Positions 34,554 to 41,692 of a stretch of 41,692 bases of DNA are shown one piece after another. Every line of letters begins with the position of its first letter. The first letter of the stretch is position 1. Made by a program: the position numbers and the translations under genes. This DNA is from Bacillota bacterium (GTDB lineage: Bacteria > Bacillota > Clostridia > Acetivibrionales > DSM-1351), in NCBI GenBank assembly GCA_023444055.1, contig JAEZRV010000027.1, positions 1-41,692 of the forward strand, read 5' to 3'. Below the pieces are notes generated by a model. It did no database searches. It was given only the letters and a program-made list of their open reading frames with translations, and was not told the origin of the DNA.

Positions 34554-35699
34554 ATGACAAAAGTAATTTCTATTATTGGATCTACAGGCTCAATTGGTGT
34601 GCAAACGCTAGATGTAGCAAAAAACCTTGGGATAAAAGTTGAGGCTTTATCAGCTAATTCAAATATAGATCTACTAGAAAAACAGATTCATGAATTCTTA
34701 CCATCTGTCGTATCAGTAGGTAATTCAGAATTGGCAAAAGAGCTTGAGTCCAGACTTGACGGCATGAATGTTGAGGTTCTATTTGGTGTTGATGGGATGA
34801 AACGTGTTGTAGAGCTGGAAAATGTGGATACTGTTGTTACATCGGTTGTAGGAACGGCTGGACTTATTCCGACAATGCATGCAATTAGAAACAGAAAAAA
34901 TATAGCTCTTGCCAATAAGGAGACTCTTGTAACGGCTGGAAAGCTTGTCATTGAAGAAGCTAAAAGGCATAATGTTAATATATTTCCTGTTGATAGTGAA
35001 CATTCCGCTATATTTCAATGTTTAATGGGTAATGATGATAAACAGGTAGAGAAAATTATAATTACCGCATCAGGAGGTCCTTTTAGAGGAAAAAAAATAA
35101 GTGAGCTAGAGAATATTCAGCCTGCTCAAGCATTGAAGCATCCTAATTGGAGTATGGGAAACAAAATAACAATTGATTCTGCTACTCTTATGAACAAGGG
35201 TTTAGAAGTGATTGAAGCAAAATGGTTGTTTGATAAGGGGCTTGATAAAATTCAAGTTTTGGTACATCCTCAGAGTATCATTCATTCAATGGTTGAATAT
35301 GTTGATGGTTCTATAATAGCTCAATTAGGCTCACCTGATATGAGAACACCAATTCAGCTAGCTTTATCATATCCTAATAGATGCAGCAATAGTTTTCCAA
35401 AACTGGATTTCTTAAAATGTTCTCAACTAACATTTGAAGAACCAGATACAAAGACATTCAGGTGTTTACAGTTGGCGTATGATGCAATATCAGCTGGAGG
35501 GACAATGGCTGCCGCAATGAATGCTGCAAATGAGATAGCTGTTGCTGCATTCTTAAACAATAAAATATCTTTTACTGATATACCAAATACTATTGAAAGA
35601 ATAATGCAGAAGCACAATGTGAATATGTGCCCAAGCTTAGAGGATATAATAGAAGTAGATAGGTGGGCAAGGGAGTTAGCAACAGGACTGACAAACTAA
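34554..35699 (+). CDS. dxr: 1-deoxy-D-xylulose 5-phosphate reductoisomerase
   Basis: A 381-residue enzyme of the methylerythritol phosphate (MEP) isoprenoid pathway, converting DXP to MEP with NADPH and a divalent metal. Visible are the N-terminal NADPH loop IIGSTGSIGVQTLDV, LANKETLVTAG, the metal/substrate region PVDSEHSAIFQCL, ITASGGPFRG, HPNWSMGNKITIDSATLMNK and HPQSIIHSMVEY. Full family length; ATG 34554 with TTGGAGG. It is followed by rseP after about 50 bases and ispG, so two MEP steps and UppS are encoded close together. Confidence 0.98.
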   Translation: MTKVISIIGSTGSIGVQTLDVAKNLGIKVEALSANSNIDLLEKQIHEFLPSVVSVGNSELAKELESRLDGMNVEVLFGVDGMKRVVELENVDTVVTSVVGTAGLIPTMHAIRNRKNIALANKETLVTAGKLVIEEAKRHNVNIFPVDSEHSAIFQCLMGNDDKQVEKIIITASGGPFRGKKISELENIQPAQALKHPNWSMGNKITIDSATLMNKGLEVIEAKWLFDKGLDKIQVLVHPQSIIHSMVEYVDGSIIAQLGSPDMRTPIQLALSYPNRCSNSFPKLDFLKCSQLTFEEPDTKTFRCLQLAYDAISAGGTMAAAMNAANEIAVAAFLNNKISFTDIPNTIERIMQKHNVNMCPSLEDIIEVDRWARELATGLTN

Positions 35700-35748
35700 T
35701 TTGTTAAAAGATGTTTAATCGACGTAAATTCTATATTTGGAGGTTATT

Positions 35749-37041
35749 ATGAGTATTGTACTGGCTATTTTGGTTTTAAGCTTTTTAATAATAATACATG
35801 AGCTTGGACACTTTCTTGTGGCAAAGGCATTTAAGGTAAAAGTAAACGAATTTTCTCTATTTATGGGTCCAAAACTTTTTAGCTTCCAAAAGGGAGAGAC
35901 AACTTATTCTTTAAGGCTGATACCTTTAGGCGGATATGTTAAAATGGAGGGTGAAGAAGAGGAATCAGATGACGAAAGAGCTTACAACAAAAAACCTGTA
36001 GGTGTTAGAGCGGCAATAATTGCAGCAGGACCTATTATGAATATACTTATTGCTCTTGTTATTGCATTTATAATAATGGCACAGTCTGGGTTTAATACTA
36101 TGCAGGTAAAGAAAGTATTGCCTGACTCAGTAGCTGATAAAGCAGGCATTAAGGTGGGAGATGTACTTGAAAAATATAATGACAAAACCCTATTCCTTCC
36201 TGCTGATTTAGAAATTTTTGCATACCCATTAACTAATGAAGATGTAGATTTACAGTTTGATAGAAATGGTGAGACACAGAATATCACAGTAACTCCTAAT
36301 AGGGAGCAGGATGGATATATGTTGGGCTTTTCACCTAAAAATACAAAAAACATTGACAGTACTGAATCTACTGTTGTTACTGCGGTTACTGCTAAATCTC
36401 CTGCAGATGTGGCTGGTCTAAAAAAGGGAGATAAAATAATTAAGCTCAATGGAATAGATGTAAAAACAAGAAGAGATTATTCTAAGATTGTAGATGAAGC
36501 TGGAAAAGATAAAATTACAATAACTGTAGATAGAAACGGAAAAGTGCAGGAATTAACACCTGTAAAGCCGGTGGCAAGAAAAACATCTGAATGGAAGGCT
36601 ATTGGCCTGGAGTTTGATTATTCGAAGGGCGGTTTTACCAATACATTAAAGGCATCAATTGATTACACTATTTCAACTTCAAGGTCAATTTATTATTCAT
36701 TAGGATGGCTTATCACTGGAACAGTTCCTGTTAGTGAAGTAAGTGGACCTGTAGGTATAACCAGTGTTATTAGTGATGTTGTTCAGCTAAGCCCTTCTCT
36801 AACGGATAAAGTAATTAATTTGTTATCATTTACTGCTATGATAAGTATTAATTTAGGTTTAGTTAATTTAATACCATTCCCAGCTTTAGATGGAAGTAAG
36901 CTACTTTTACTACTAATAGAAAAAATAAGGAGAAAACCATTAAATCCAGAAAAGGAAGCAATGATTACAATGGTAGGCTTCGTGATATTAATTGCGTTAA
37001 TGATTTATGTTACCTTTAATGATATTTTGAAATTAATATAA
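35749..37041 (+). CDS. rseP: Site-2 membrane zinc protease RseP/RasP
   Basis: A 430-residue intramembrane metalloprotease of the M50 family, which cuts anti-sigma factors and remnant signal peptides in regulated intramembrane proteolysis. The first helix holds the zinc motif HELGH (His17, Glu18, His21). A central pair of PDZ-like domains follows (KKVLPDSVADKAGIKVGDVL and AKSPADVAGLKKGDKIIKLN). The C-terminal NLIPFPALDG motif supplies the third zinc ligand, and further hydrophobic helices end the protein. Two PDZ repeats are more usual in proteobacterial members than in short Gram-positive ones. ATG 35749 follows TTTGGAGG; the in-frame TTG at 35737 is part of that ribosome site. Confidence 0.95.
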   Translation: MSIVLAILVLSFLIIIHELGHFLVAKAFKVKVNEFSLFMGPKLFSFQKGETTYSLRLIPLGGYVKMEGEEEESDDERAYNKKPVGVRAAIIAAGPIMNILIALVIAFIIMAQSGFNTMQVKKVLPDSVADKAGIKVGDVLEKYNDKTLFLPADLEIFAYPLTNEDVDLQFDRNGETQNITVTPNREQDGYMLGFSPKNTKNIDSTESTVVTAVTAKSPADVAGLKKGDKIIKLNGIDVKTRRDYSKIVDEAGKDKITITVDRNGKVQELTPVKPVARKTSEWKAIGLEFDYSKGGFTNTLKASIDYTISTSRSIYYSLGWLITGTVPVSEVSGPVGITSVISDVVQLSPSLTDKVINLLSFTAMISINLGLVNLIPFPALDGSKLLLLLIEKIRRKPLNPEKEAMITMVGFVILIALMIYVTFNDILKLI

Positions 37042-37099
37042 TTCCAGATTGCATTGGAAATAATAAAAATCGTGGTTTAGGAAGAAGGTATAATTACCT

Positions 37100-38161
37100 G
37101 TGGAGCAGTATATAAAAAGAAAACAGACTAAAAAAGTACAAGTAGGAGACATCTCTATTGGCGGAGATGCTCCTATCTCAGTTCAATCAATGACAAATAC
37201 GGATACAAGAGATGTTAAAGCTACCGTTGCTCAGATAAAGCGGTTAGAGGATGCTGGCTGCGATATCATAAGAGTGGCAGTTCCTGATACCGAAGCTGCT
37301 AGTGCAGTTAGAGGAATAAAAAAAGCTACAAAAATACCTCTTGTTGCAGATATACATTTTGATTACAGATTAGCATTAGAATGTATCAAAAATGGCGTTG
37401 ACAAAATACGACTTAACCCAGGAAATATTGGTGGGCAAGATAGAGTAAAAATAGTTGCTGATATGGCAAAAGAGAGACAAATACCCATAAGAATTGGGGT
37501 TAATTCTGGCTCTGTTGAGAAGAGTATTATAGAAAAATATAATGGTGTTACTCCTGAAGGAATGGTTGAAAGTGCACTTGCTCATGCGGCAATGCTTGAA
37601 AATGTTAACTTTGAAGATATAATTATATCAATAAAAGCATCCAGCGTTCCAATGACCATTGCTGCTTACAAACTTCTCTCACAAAAAAGCCCTTATCCAA
37701 TACATATTGGAGTAACTGAAGCTGGTACAATCTATAAAGGAACTATTAAGTCTTCTATTGGTATAGGCTGTCTTTTGTCTGATGGGATAGGAGATACTCT
37801 TAGAGTATCTCTAACAGGTGATCCGGTAGAAGAGGTTAGAGTAGGTAAACAAATTCTAAAATCATTAGGAATAATTACTAGCGGTATAGAAGTAGTATCT
37901 TGTCCCACATGTGGCAGGACAAGAATAGACTTAATAGGCATTGCAAACATGATTGAACCTGTCTTGGATAAGATTGATAAAAATATTAAAGTTGCAATTA
38001 TGGGATGTGAAGTTAATGGACCTGGAGAAGCTAAGGATGCTGATATAGGTATAGCAGGTGGTAATAATGAAGCGTTGCTGTTCAAAAAGGGTAAGATAAT
38101 TAGAAAAATTCCTCAAGATAAAATAGTTGAGGAATTAGTTAAAGAAATTAGTGATATTTAA
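37100..38161 (+). CDS. ispG: 4-hydroxy-3-methylbut-2-enyl diphosphate synthase (GcpE)
   Basis: A 353-residue iron-sulfur enzyme that converts MEcPP to HMBPP, the penultimate MEP-pathway step. The N-terminal TIM-barrel blocks (APISVQSMTNTDTRD, VADIHFDYRLAL, KIRLNPGNIGG, RIGVNSGSVE) are intact. The [4Fe-4S] ligands are Cys268 and Cys271 (SCPTCGRT) and Cys303 (MGCEVNGPGEA), with Glu310 as the fourth ligand known for the family. GTG 37100 is used because the family N-terminus starts here (MEQYIKRKQTKKVQVG); a GAAGG lies about 11 bases upstream. It is the last gene before the rimP promoter. Confidence 0.97.
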   Translation: MEQYIKRKQTKKVQVGDISIGGDAPISVQSMTNTDTRDVKATVAQIKRLEDAGCDIIRVAVPDTEAASAVRGIKKATKIPLVADIHFDYRLALECIKNGVDKIRLNPGNIGGQDRVKIVADMAKERQIPIRIGVNSGSVEKSIIEKYNGVTPEGMVESALAHAAMLENVNFEDIIISIKASSVPMTIAAYKLLSQKSPYPIHIGVTEAGTIYKGTIKSSIGIGCLLSDGIGDTLRVSLTGDPVEEVRVGKQILKSLGIITSGIEVVSCPTCGRTRIDLIGIANMIEPVLDKIDKNIKVAIMGCEVNGPGEAKDADIGIAGGNNEALLFKKGKIIRKIPQDKIVEELVKEISDI

Positions 38162-38209
38162 ATTTTTACTTTTAACTGGAAGTTATTTTTTAAAAACGAT
38201 AATAAATTG

Positions 38210-38238
38210 TTGATAATTAGAAATAATAATGATATAAT
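38210..38238 (+). promoter_or_regulatory. Promoter of the rimP-nusA-infB operon
   Basis: TTGATA (38210-38215), 17 bases, TATAAT (38233-38238), located 50 bases after ispG and followed by a leader of about 200 bases with two hairpins. Spacing and the perfect -10 make this a good vegetative promoter. Confidence 0.7.
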
Positions 38239-38273
38239 ACATAAGGATAGAGGTTTAATAGACTTTACTGCCA

Positions 38274-38356
38274 AGAGTGGGAATACCCACTCTTTGTTGT
38301 TATTTATCCAAAGTATATTGCTATTAACTAAGGGCACTTAAAGTGCCTAAGTTTTT
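38274..38356 (+). promoter_or_regulatory. Two-hairpin leader of the nusA operon, possible attenuator
   Basis: Hairpin 1: AGAGTGGG (38274-38281), loop AATA, CCCACTCT (38286-38293), then a T-rich stretch. Hairpin 2: GGCACT (38333-38338), TAA, AGTGCC (38342-38347), then AAG and TTTTT (38352-38356). Hairpin 1 lies soon after the expected transcription start, and hairpin 2 resembles an intrinsic terminator about 95 bases before rimP. This suits premature termination controlled by NusA or by RNA folding. The role is inference. Confidence 0.5.
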
Positions 38357-38451
38357 GCGTAATAATATTTTGTCAATTAAATTTATAAAGCTATGCGTAA
38401 AAATATAGCTTGAGCAGGACTGAGACTCTAGCTCATGGAGGCAGAACGAAT

Positions 38452-38910
38452 ATGAAAATTAACATACAGCAAGAGATTACAAAACTTGCGGAACCAATAG
38501 TTGATGACTTGAATTATGAATTGGTTGATGTAGAATTTGTTAAGGAAGGTGCAAATTGGTACTTAAGGATTTACATCGATAAACCAGGCGGAATAGGTAT
38601 AGATGATTGTCAAGCTGTTAGTGAAAGAATTAGTGATATTTTAGATAAAAAAGATCCTATTGAACAAAGCTATTATTTGGAAGTTTCATCACCTGGCTTG
38701 GAAAGACCGTTAAAAACAGAGAGAGACTTTATAAAATATAAGGGAGAATTAGTTGAACTCAAAGTTTTTCAGCCTATAGATGGTAAAAAATTATTTGAAG
38801 GTGAGTTAGTTGGTTTGGTAGATGATAAGATTGTTATAAATCAAGACGGGAATACTATTGAGTTTGAGAAAAATAAAGTTGCCATTGTAAAAAGGGCTGT
38901 TAAATTTTAA
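38452..38910 (+). CDS. rimP: Ribosome maturation factor RimP
   Basis: A 152-residue RimP, which helps assemble the 30S subunit. The N-terminal alpha/beta domain (LAEPIVDDLNYELVDVEFV, WYLRIYIDKPGGIGIDDCQA, SERISDILDKKDPI) and the conserved YYLEVSSPGLERPLK are present, followed by the SH3-like C-terminal domain. ATG 38452 follows TGGAGG by ten bases; the in-frame ATG at 38410 lies in the leader and lacks a site. The gene is first in the rimP-nusA-ylxR-ylxQ-infB operon, a conserved order in Firmicutes. Confidence 0.97.
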   Translation: MKINIQQEITKLAEPIVDDLNYELVDVEFVKEGANWYLRIYIDKPGGIGIDDCQAVSERISDILDKKDPIEQSYYLEVSSPGLERPLKTERDFIKYKGELVELKVFQPIDGKKLFEGELVGLVDDKIVINQDGNTIEFEKNKVAIVKRAVKF

Positions 38911-38938
38911 TAATTGATTCTTATTGGAGGTTAGCAAA

Positions 38939-40081
38939 ATGAGCGCTGAGTTAATGTTAGCACTTGAGCAGTTAGAAAAGGAAAAAGGAATAAAAAAGGA
39001 TATAATAGTAGAGGCAATAGAGGTCGCTCTAATATCTGCATACAAAAAAAACTTTGGTTCATCAATGAACGTAAATGTAAATATAGATAGAGAAACTGGA
39101 GATGTTAAAGTATACGGGCTTAGAAAGATTGCAGAGGTACCTGATATAGAGGCAATGGATATTTCCATTGAAGATGCTGCAAAAATTAATCCTTCACTAG
39201 GCGTAGGTGATTATGTTGAGATGGAGGTTACTCCAAGAAGCTTCGGCAGAATAGCTGCCCAGACTGCAAAACAAGTAGTCGTTCAAAAACTTAGAGAAGC
39301 TGAGCGCGGAATTATTTATGATGAGTTCTATAATAAGGAATGTGATATAGTAACAGGTATTGTTCAGAGAATTGAGAAAAGAAATGTAATCGTTGACCTT
39401 GGTAAAACAGAGGCAGTCCTTGCAACAACTGAACAAACACCAGGTGAAGAATACAAGTTTAATGAGAGAATTAAGACTTATATTGTTGAAGTTAAGAAGA
39501 CAACAAAGGGTCCTCAGATTATGATTTCTAGAACCCATCCAGGATTGGTTAAGAGACTTTTTGAATTAGAGGTTCCTGAAATCCATGATGGTACTGTTGA
39601 GATAAAGAGTATATCGAGAGAAGCAGGTTCAAGAACAAAGATTGCAGTATACTCAAGGGATGAAAATGTAGATCCTGTTGGAGCTTGTGTTGGACAACGA
39701 GGAACTAGAGTTCAAGCTATTGTAGATGAGCTCAGAGGTGAGAAAATTGACATTATTAAATGGAGTAACGACATAAAGGACTATATTTCAAGTAGTTTAA
39801 GTCCTGCAAAGGTTGTGAGAGTTGATGTTGATGAAGAGCAGAAGTCAGCAAAAGTTGTAGTACCTGATTATCAGCTTTCACTTGCAATTGGCAAAGAAGG
39901 ACAAAATGCAAGACTTGCAGCAAAACTTACAGGTTGGAAAATTGACATAAAGAGTGAATCTCAGTTAAGGCAAGCTATTGAAAAACAGCTTTTTGACGAC
40001 AACATGGGAATAGGATACATGGATTATACCGATGACAATCAAAGTGATGAAAGCAATCAGGATGAATATATTTCTGATTAA
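38939..40081 (+). CDS. nusA: Transcription termination/antitermination factor NusA
   Basis: A 380-residue RNA-polymerase-associated factor controlling pausing, termination and antitermination. It has the N-terminal polymerase-binding domain (LALEQLEKEKGIKKDIIVEA), then S1 (IVTGIVQRIEKRNVIVDLG) and two KH domains (VGACVGQRGTRVQAIVDELR, with GEKIDIIKWS; SLAIGKEGQNARLAAKLTGW). It lacks the C-terminal acidic repeats of enteric NusA, as usual in Firmicutes, and ends in a short acidic tail. ATG 38939 follows TTGGAGG; a TTG at 38924 in the same frame is part of that site. Confidence 0.98.
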   Translation: MSAELMLALEQLEKEKGIKKDIIVEAIEVALISAYKKNFGSSMNVNVNIDRETGDVKVYGLRKIAEVPDIEAMDISIEDAAKINPSLGVGDYVEMEVTPRSFGRIAAQTAKQVVVQKLREAERGIIYDEFYNKECDIVTGIVQRIEKRNVIVDLGKTEAVLATTEQTPGEEYKFNERIKTYIVEVKKTTKGPQIMISRTHPGLVKRLFELEVPEIHDGTVEIKSISREAGSRTKIAVYSRDENVDPVGACVGQRGTRVQAIVDELRGEKIDIIKWSNDIKDYISSSLSPAKVVRVDVDEEQKSAKVVVPDYQLSLAIGKEGQNARLAAKLTGWKIDIKSESQLRQAIEKQLFDDNMGIGYMDYTDDNQSDESNQDEYISD

Positions 40082-40119
40082 TCAAAATTTGAAAATATTA
40101 TTATGGAAGGTGTGGATTG

Positions 40120-40392
40120 ATGAAGCAAAAAAAGATACCATTGCGTATGTGTCTGGGGTGTAAAGAAATGAAACCTAAGAAAGACTTAATACGCGTGGTT
40201 AAAAATAATGAGGGAGAAATCAACATTGATCTCATTGGTAAAAAGCCTGGAAGAGGTGCTTATATCTGCAAAAGTGTAGAATGCCTCGAGCAAGCCATAA
40301 AAGCAAAAAGGCTTGAAAAGGCTTTTGAGACTACAATTGATGTGGAGATATATAACAACTTAAAAAACCAATTGGAGGGAGATAATGGATAG
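40120..40392 (+). CDS. ylxR: YlxR family RNA-binding protein (DUF448)
   Basis: A 90-residue basic protein of the YlxR family, recognised by IPLRMCLGCKEMKPKKDLIR and GKKPGRGAYICKS. The family folds around an RNA-binding surface and is co-transcribed with nusA. Roles in RNase P or transcription control have been proposed for relatives, but none can be read here. ATG 40120 follows GGAAGGTG. The last eight bases overlap the next gene, indicating translational coupling. Confidence 0.95.
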   Translation: MKQKKIPLRMCLGCKEMKPKKDLIRVVKNNEGEINIDLIGKKPGRGAYICKSVECLEQAIKAKRLEKAFETTIDVEIYNNLKNQLEGDNG

Positions 40393-40723
40393 GGTTTATT
40401 CCTTATTAGGACTTGCAAAAAAAGCTGGTCAGCTGGTATCTGGTGATGAGACAGTAGAAAGAAATATAAAGTCAGGTAAAGCTGTTCTTGTTATTGTAGC
40501 AAGAGATGCTTCAGAAAACACGAAGGACAAATTTAAAAGTATGTGTAACTTCCGAGATGTTTGCTATAGAGAATATGGTGAAAAGATTGAGCTTGGCAGA
40601 TATACTGGGAAAGAAATACGAGCCGTTATTTCTATTTTATCTAAGGACTTTAAAAATGGCCTTCTTAAATTAATAGATAATCAAATAAATGAATACGGGG
40701 GTGAAGGTATTGGAAAAAGCTAG
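40385..40723 (+). CDS. ylxQ: L7Ae/L30e-family ribosomal protein (YlxQ)
   Basis: A 112-residue protein of the eL8/L7Ae/Gadd45 fold, which binds kink-turn RNA. Typical features are LLGLAKKAGQLVSGDETVERNIKSGKAVLVIVARDASENTKDKF in shortened family form and RYTGKEIRAVISILSKDF. Its position between ylxR and infB is invariant in Firmicutes. ATG 40385 overlaps ylxR by eight bases with GGAGGGA upstream. Its stop overlaps the start of infB. Confidence 0.95.
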   Translation: MDRVYSLLGLAKKAGQLVSGDETVERNIKSGKAVLVIVARDASENTKDKFKSMCNFRDVCYREYGEKIELGRYTGKEIRAVISILSKDFKNGLLKLIDNQINEYGGEGIGKS

Positions 40724-41692
40724 AATATACGAGCTTGCAAAAGAACTTAATACTACTAGTAAAAGGTTAATAGAAAAGCTTGCTGAGATAGATATTAATG
40801 TTAAAAATCATATGAGCCTTCTTGAACCTCATGAATTAAATGCACTTTATAAACATATAGGTGTTATTAAGCATGATGACAAGAAGATTGATGAAGATAA
40901 GAAAGTAGTTCATGATAATACCCATGTAGCGGAAAAGAAAAAAGATGTTAAAAAGGATTCAAAGAGTGCTCCAAGAATTATCCGTACAACTGAGATAATC
41001 CTTGACAGCAAAACGGAAGTAAGTAATGCTGAACCAGCAAGTGATTATCCTAAGAAAAGTACAAAAAATGCTTCAAAGCAAAACTATAAAAATGAATATG
41101 TAAAGACAGACTCTAATAGTTCTGGACTACGGCCTGGCTTTGTACATGAAATTAAGCCAGAACCAAAGAACAAGCATGGAGATAAGAATAAAAAAGTAGT
41201 TGAAACCCCAAGCATTACTGCAAAAACACCTCAGTCGGGGCAAGATAATAATACAAGTAATAAAGAAAATATAAAAATTGAGGATGCTATTAAAGAGGGT
41301 AAAACTGTGGCAGATAATACTATTCAAAAGGAAGCAGATGTTGTGAAAAACAATGAGCTAACTGATACAGCTAAGTCAAATACAAAAGATACTGTACATG
41401 AAAGTAAAGAAAGTAAAAAAATTGAAAAGGGTGATTCTGCAACAGTGTTAACCCAGGATAAGGTTCAAATTAGTGGTGATAAAGAGATAAAAAAGGCTGA
41501 GGATAAATTAGTAGATAATAAAGCTACTGTGGGAAATAGTGCACAAGTGCAAAGTGCTGATGCACAAAGGACTGATAAACCACAGGGTCAATATAATAAT
41601 CAGAGAAGCGACAGGCCTCAAGGTCAATATAATAACCAAAGGTCAGATAGACCACAGGGTCAATATAATGGACAGAGAAGCGATAGACCACA
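40710..41692 (+). CDS. infB: Translation initiation factor IF-2, 3'-partial
   Basis: The first 327 codons of IF-2; the G domain lies beyond the right edge. The N-terminus MEKARIYELAKELNTTSKRL, followed by IEKLAEIDINVKNHMS, is the IF2-N module. After it comes a long, charged, probably disordered Lys/Asp/Ser-rich region, as in many clostridia, ending in a Pro-Gln-Gly-Gln-Tyr repeat tract that runs off the window. TTG 40710 is chosen because GGGGGTGA lies eight bases upstream; a GTG at 40701 in the same frame would add three residues. It overlaps the ylxQ stop by 14 bases. IF-2 positions initiator tRNA on the 30S subunit and drives subunit joining. Confidence 0.95.
   Translation, partial: MEKARIYELAKELNTTSKRLIEKLAEIDINVKNHMSLLEPHELNALYKHIGVIKHDDKKIDEDKKVVHDNTHVAEKKKDVKKDSKSAPRIIRTTEIILDSKTEVSNAEPASDYPKKSTKNASKQNYKNEYVKTDSNSSGLRPGFVHEIKPEPKNKHGDKNKKVVETPSITAKTPQSGQDNNTSNKENIKIEDAIKEGKTVADNTIQKEADVVKNNELTDTAKSNTKDTVHESKESKKIEKGDSATVLTQDKVQISGDKEIKKAEDKLVDNKATVGNSAQVQSADAQRTDKPQGQYNNQRSDRPQGQYNNQRSDRPQGQYNGQRSDRP
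41574..41692 (+). repeat. 36-bp coding tandem repeat in infB
   Basis: Units start at 41574, 41610, 41646 and 41682 (the last cut by the edge), each encoding D-(K/R)-PQGQYN-(N/G)-QRS. They differ mainly at silent codon positions (CCA/CCT, CAG/CAA, AGA/AGG), so the peptide is kept while the DNA drifts. The repeat is polar and probably unstructured, and continues past the window. Confidence 0.92.

Noticed and set aside
41574..41692. The regular 36-bp repeat as a CRISPR array.
   Set aside because: Units are directly adjacent without spacers, stay in one reading frame and differ at silent positions, so it is a coding repeat of infB.

Overview
Low-GC, Gram-positive anaerobe of the cellulolytic Clostridia, most likely the Ruminiclostridium group (R. 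cellulolyticum / R. papyrosolvens relatives). The evidence is a type I dockerin whose specificity positions read Ala-Val and Ala-Leu (the pattern of R. cellulolyticum-type cellulosomes rather than Ser-Thr), strong GGAGG ribosome binding sites with many TTG/GTG starts, and the clostridial rpsB...infB gene order. This placement is inference from the sequence; no database was searched.

Left third (1-18600): the downstream end of a trans-AT type I polyketide synthase (PKS) gene cluster, all on the + strand. Two giant PKS genes, the first cut by the window edge, read (KS)-KR-ACP-KS-MT // ACP-KS-KR-ACP-KS-ACP-TE. No AT, DH or ER domain lies in the modules. These activities appear as separate genes just downstream: a FabZ-type dehydratase, an AT-like protein with the hallmark of a proofreading acyl hydrolase, an AT-ER fusion of the PksE type, and a Cys-to-Ser ketosynthase of the PksF (beta-branching decarboxylase) type. 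A 49-codon stub resembling the start of PksB/BaeB metallo-beta-lactamase-fold hydrolases sits between the fabZ and AT genes. The cluster ends in about 800 bp of decayed coding sequence. The PKS genes are visibly richer in G+C than the rest of the window, suggesting a separate origin.

Middle (18600-28600): AT-rich accessory genes. They are a secreted dockerin protein with two DUF3237-like repeats (- strand, apparently starting at an ATT codon), a zinc/cadmium-type P1B ATPase behind a consensus promoter with an operator-like palindrome, a fatty acyl-CoA/ACP ligase, a MATE exporter, and a secreted M60-like zinc metallopeptidase with two tandem carbohydrate-binding-type modules (- strand). Hairpins lie between the convergent genes.

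Right third (28700-41692): a conserved housekeeping run on the + strand: rpsB, tsf, pyrH, frr, a small conserved protein of unknown function, uppS, cdsA, dxr, rseP, ispG, then the rimP-nusA-ylxR-ylxQ-infB operon (infB cut by the right edge). It covers translation, UMP synthesis, isoprenoid/undecaprenyl and phospholipid precursors, and membrane proteolysis. Several intercistronic hairpins, a promoter and two-hairpin leader before rimP, and a 36-bp coding repeat in infB are visible. No tRNA, rRNA, CRISPR array, transposase or integrase was recognised.
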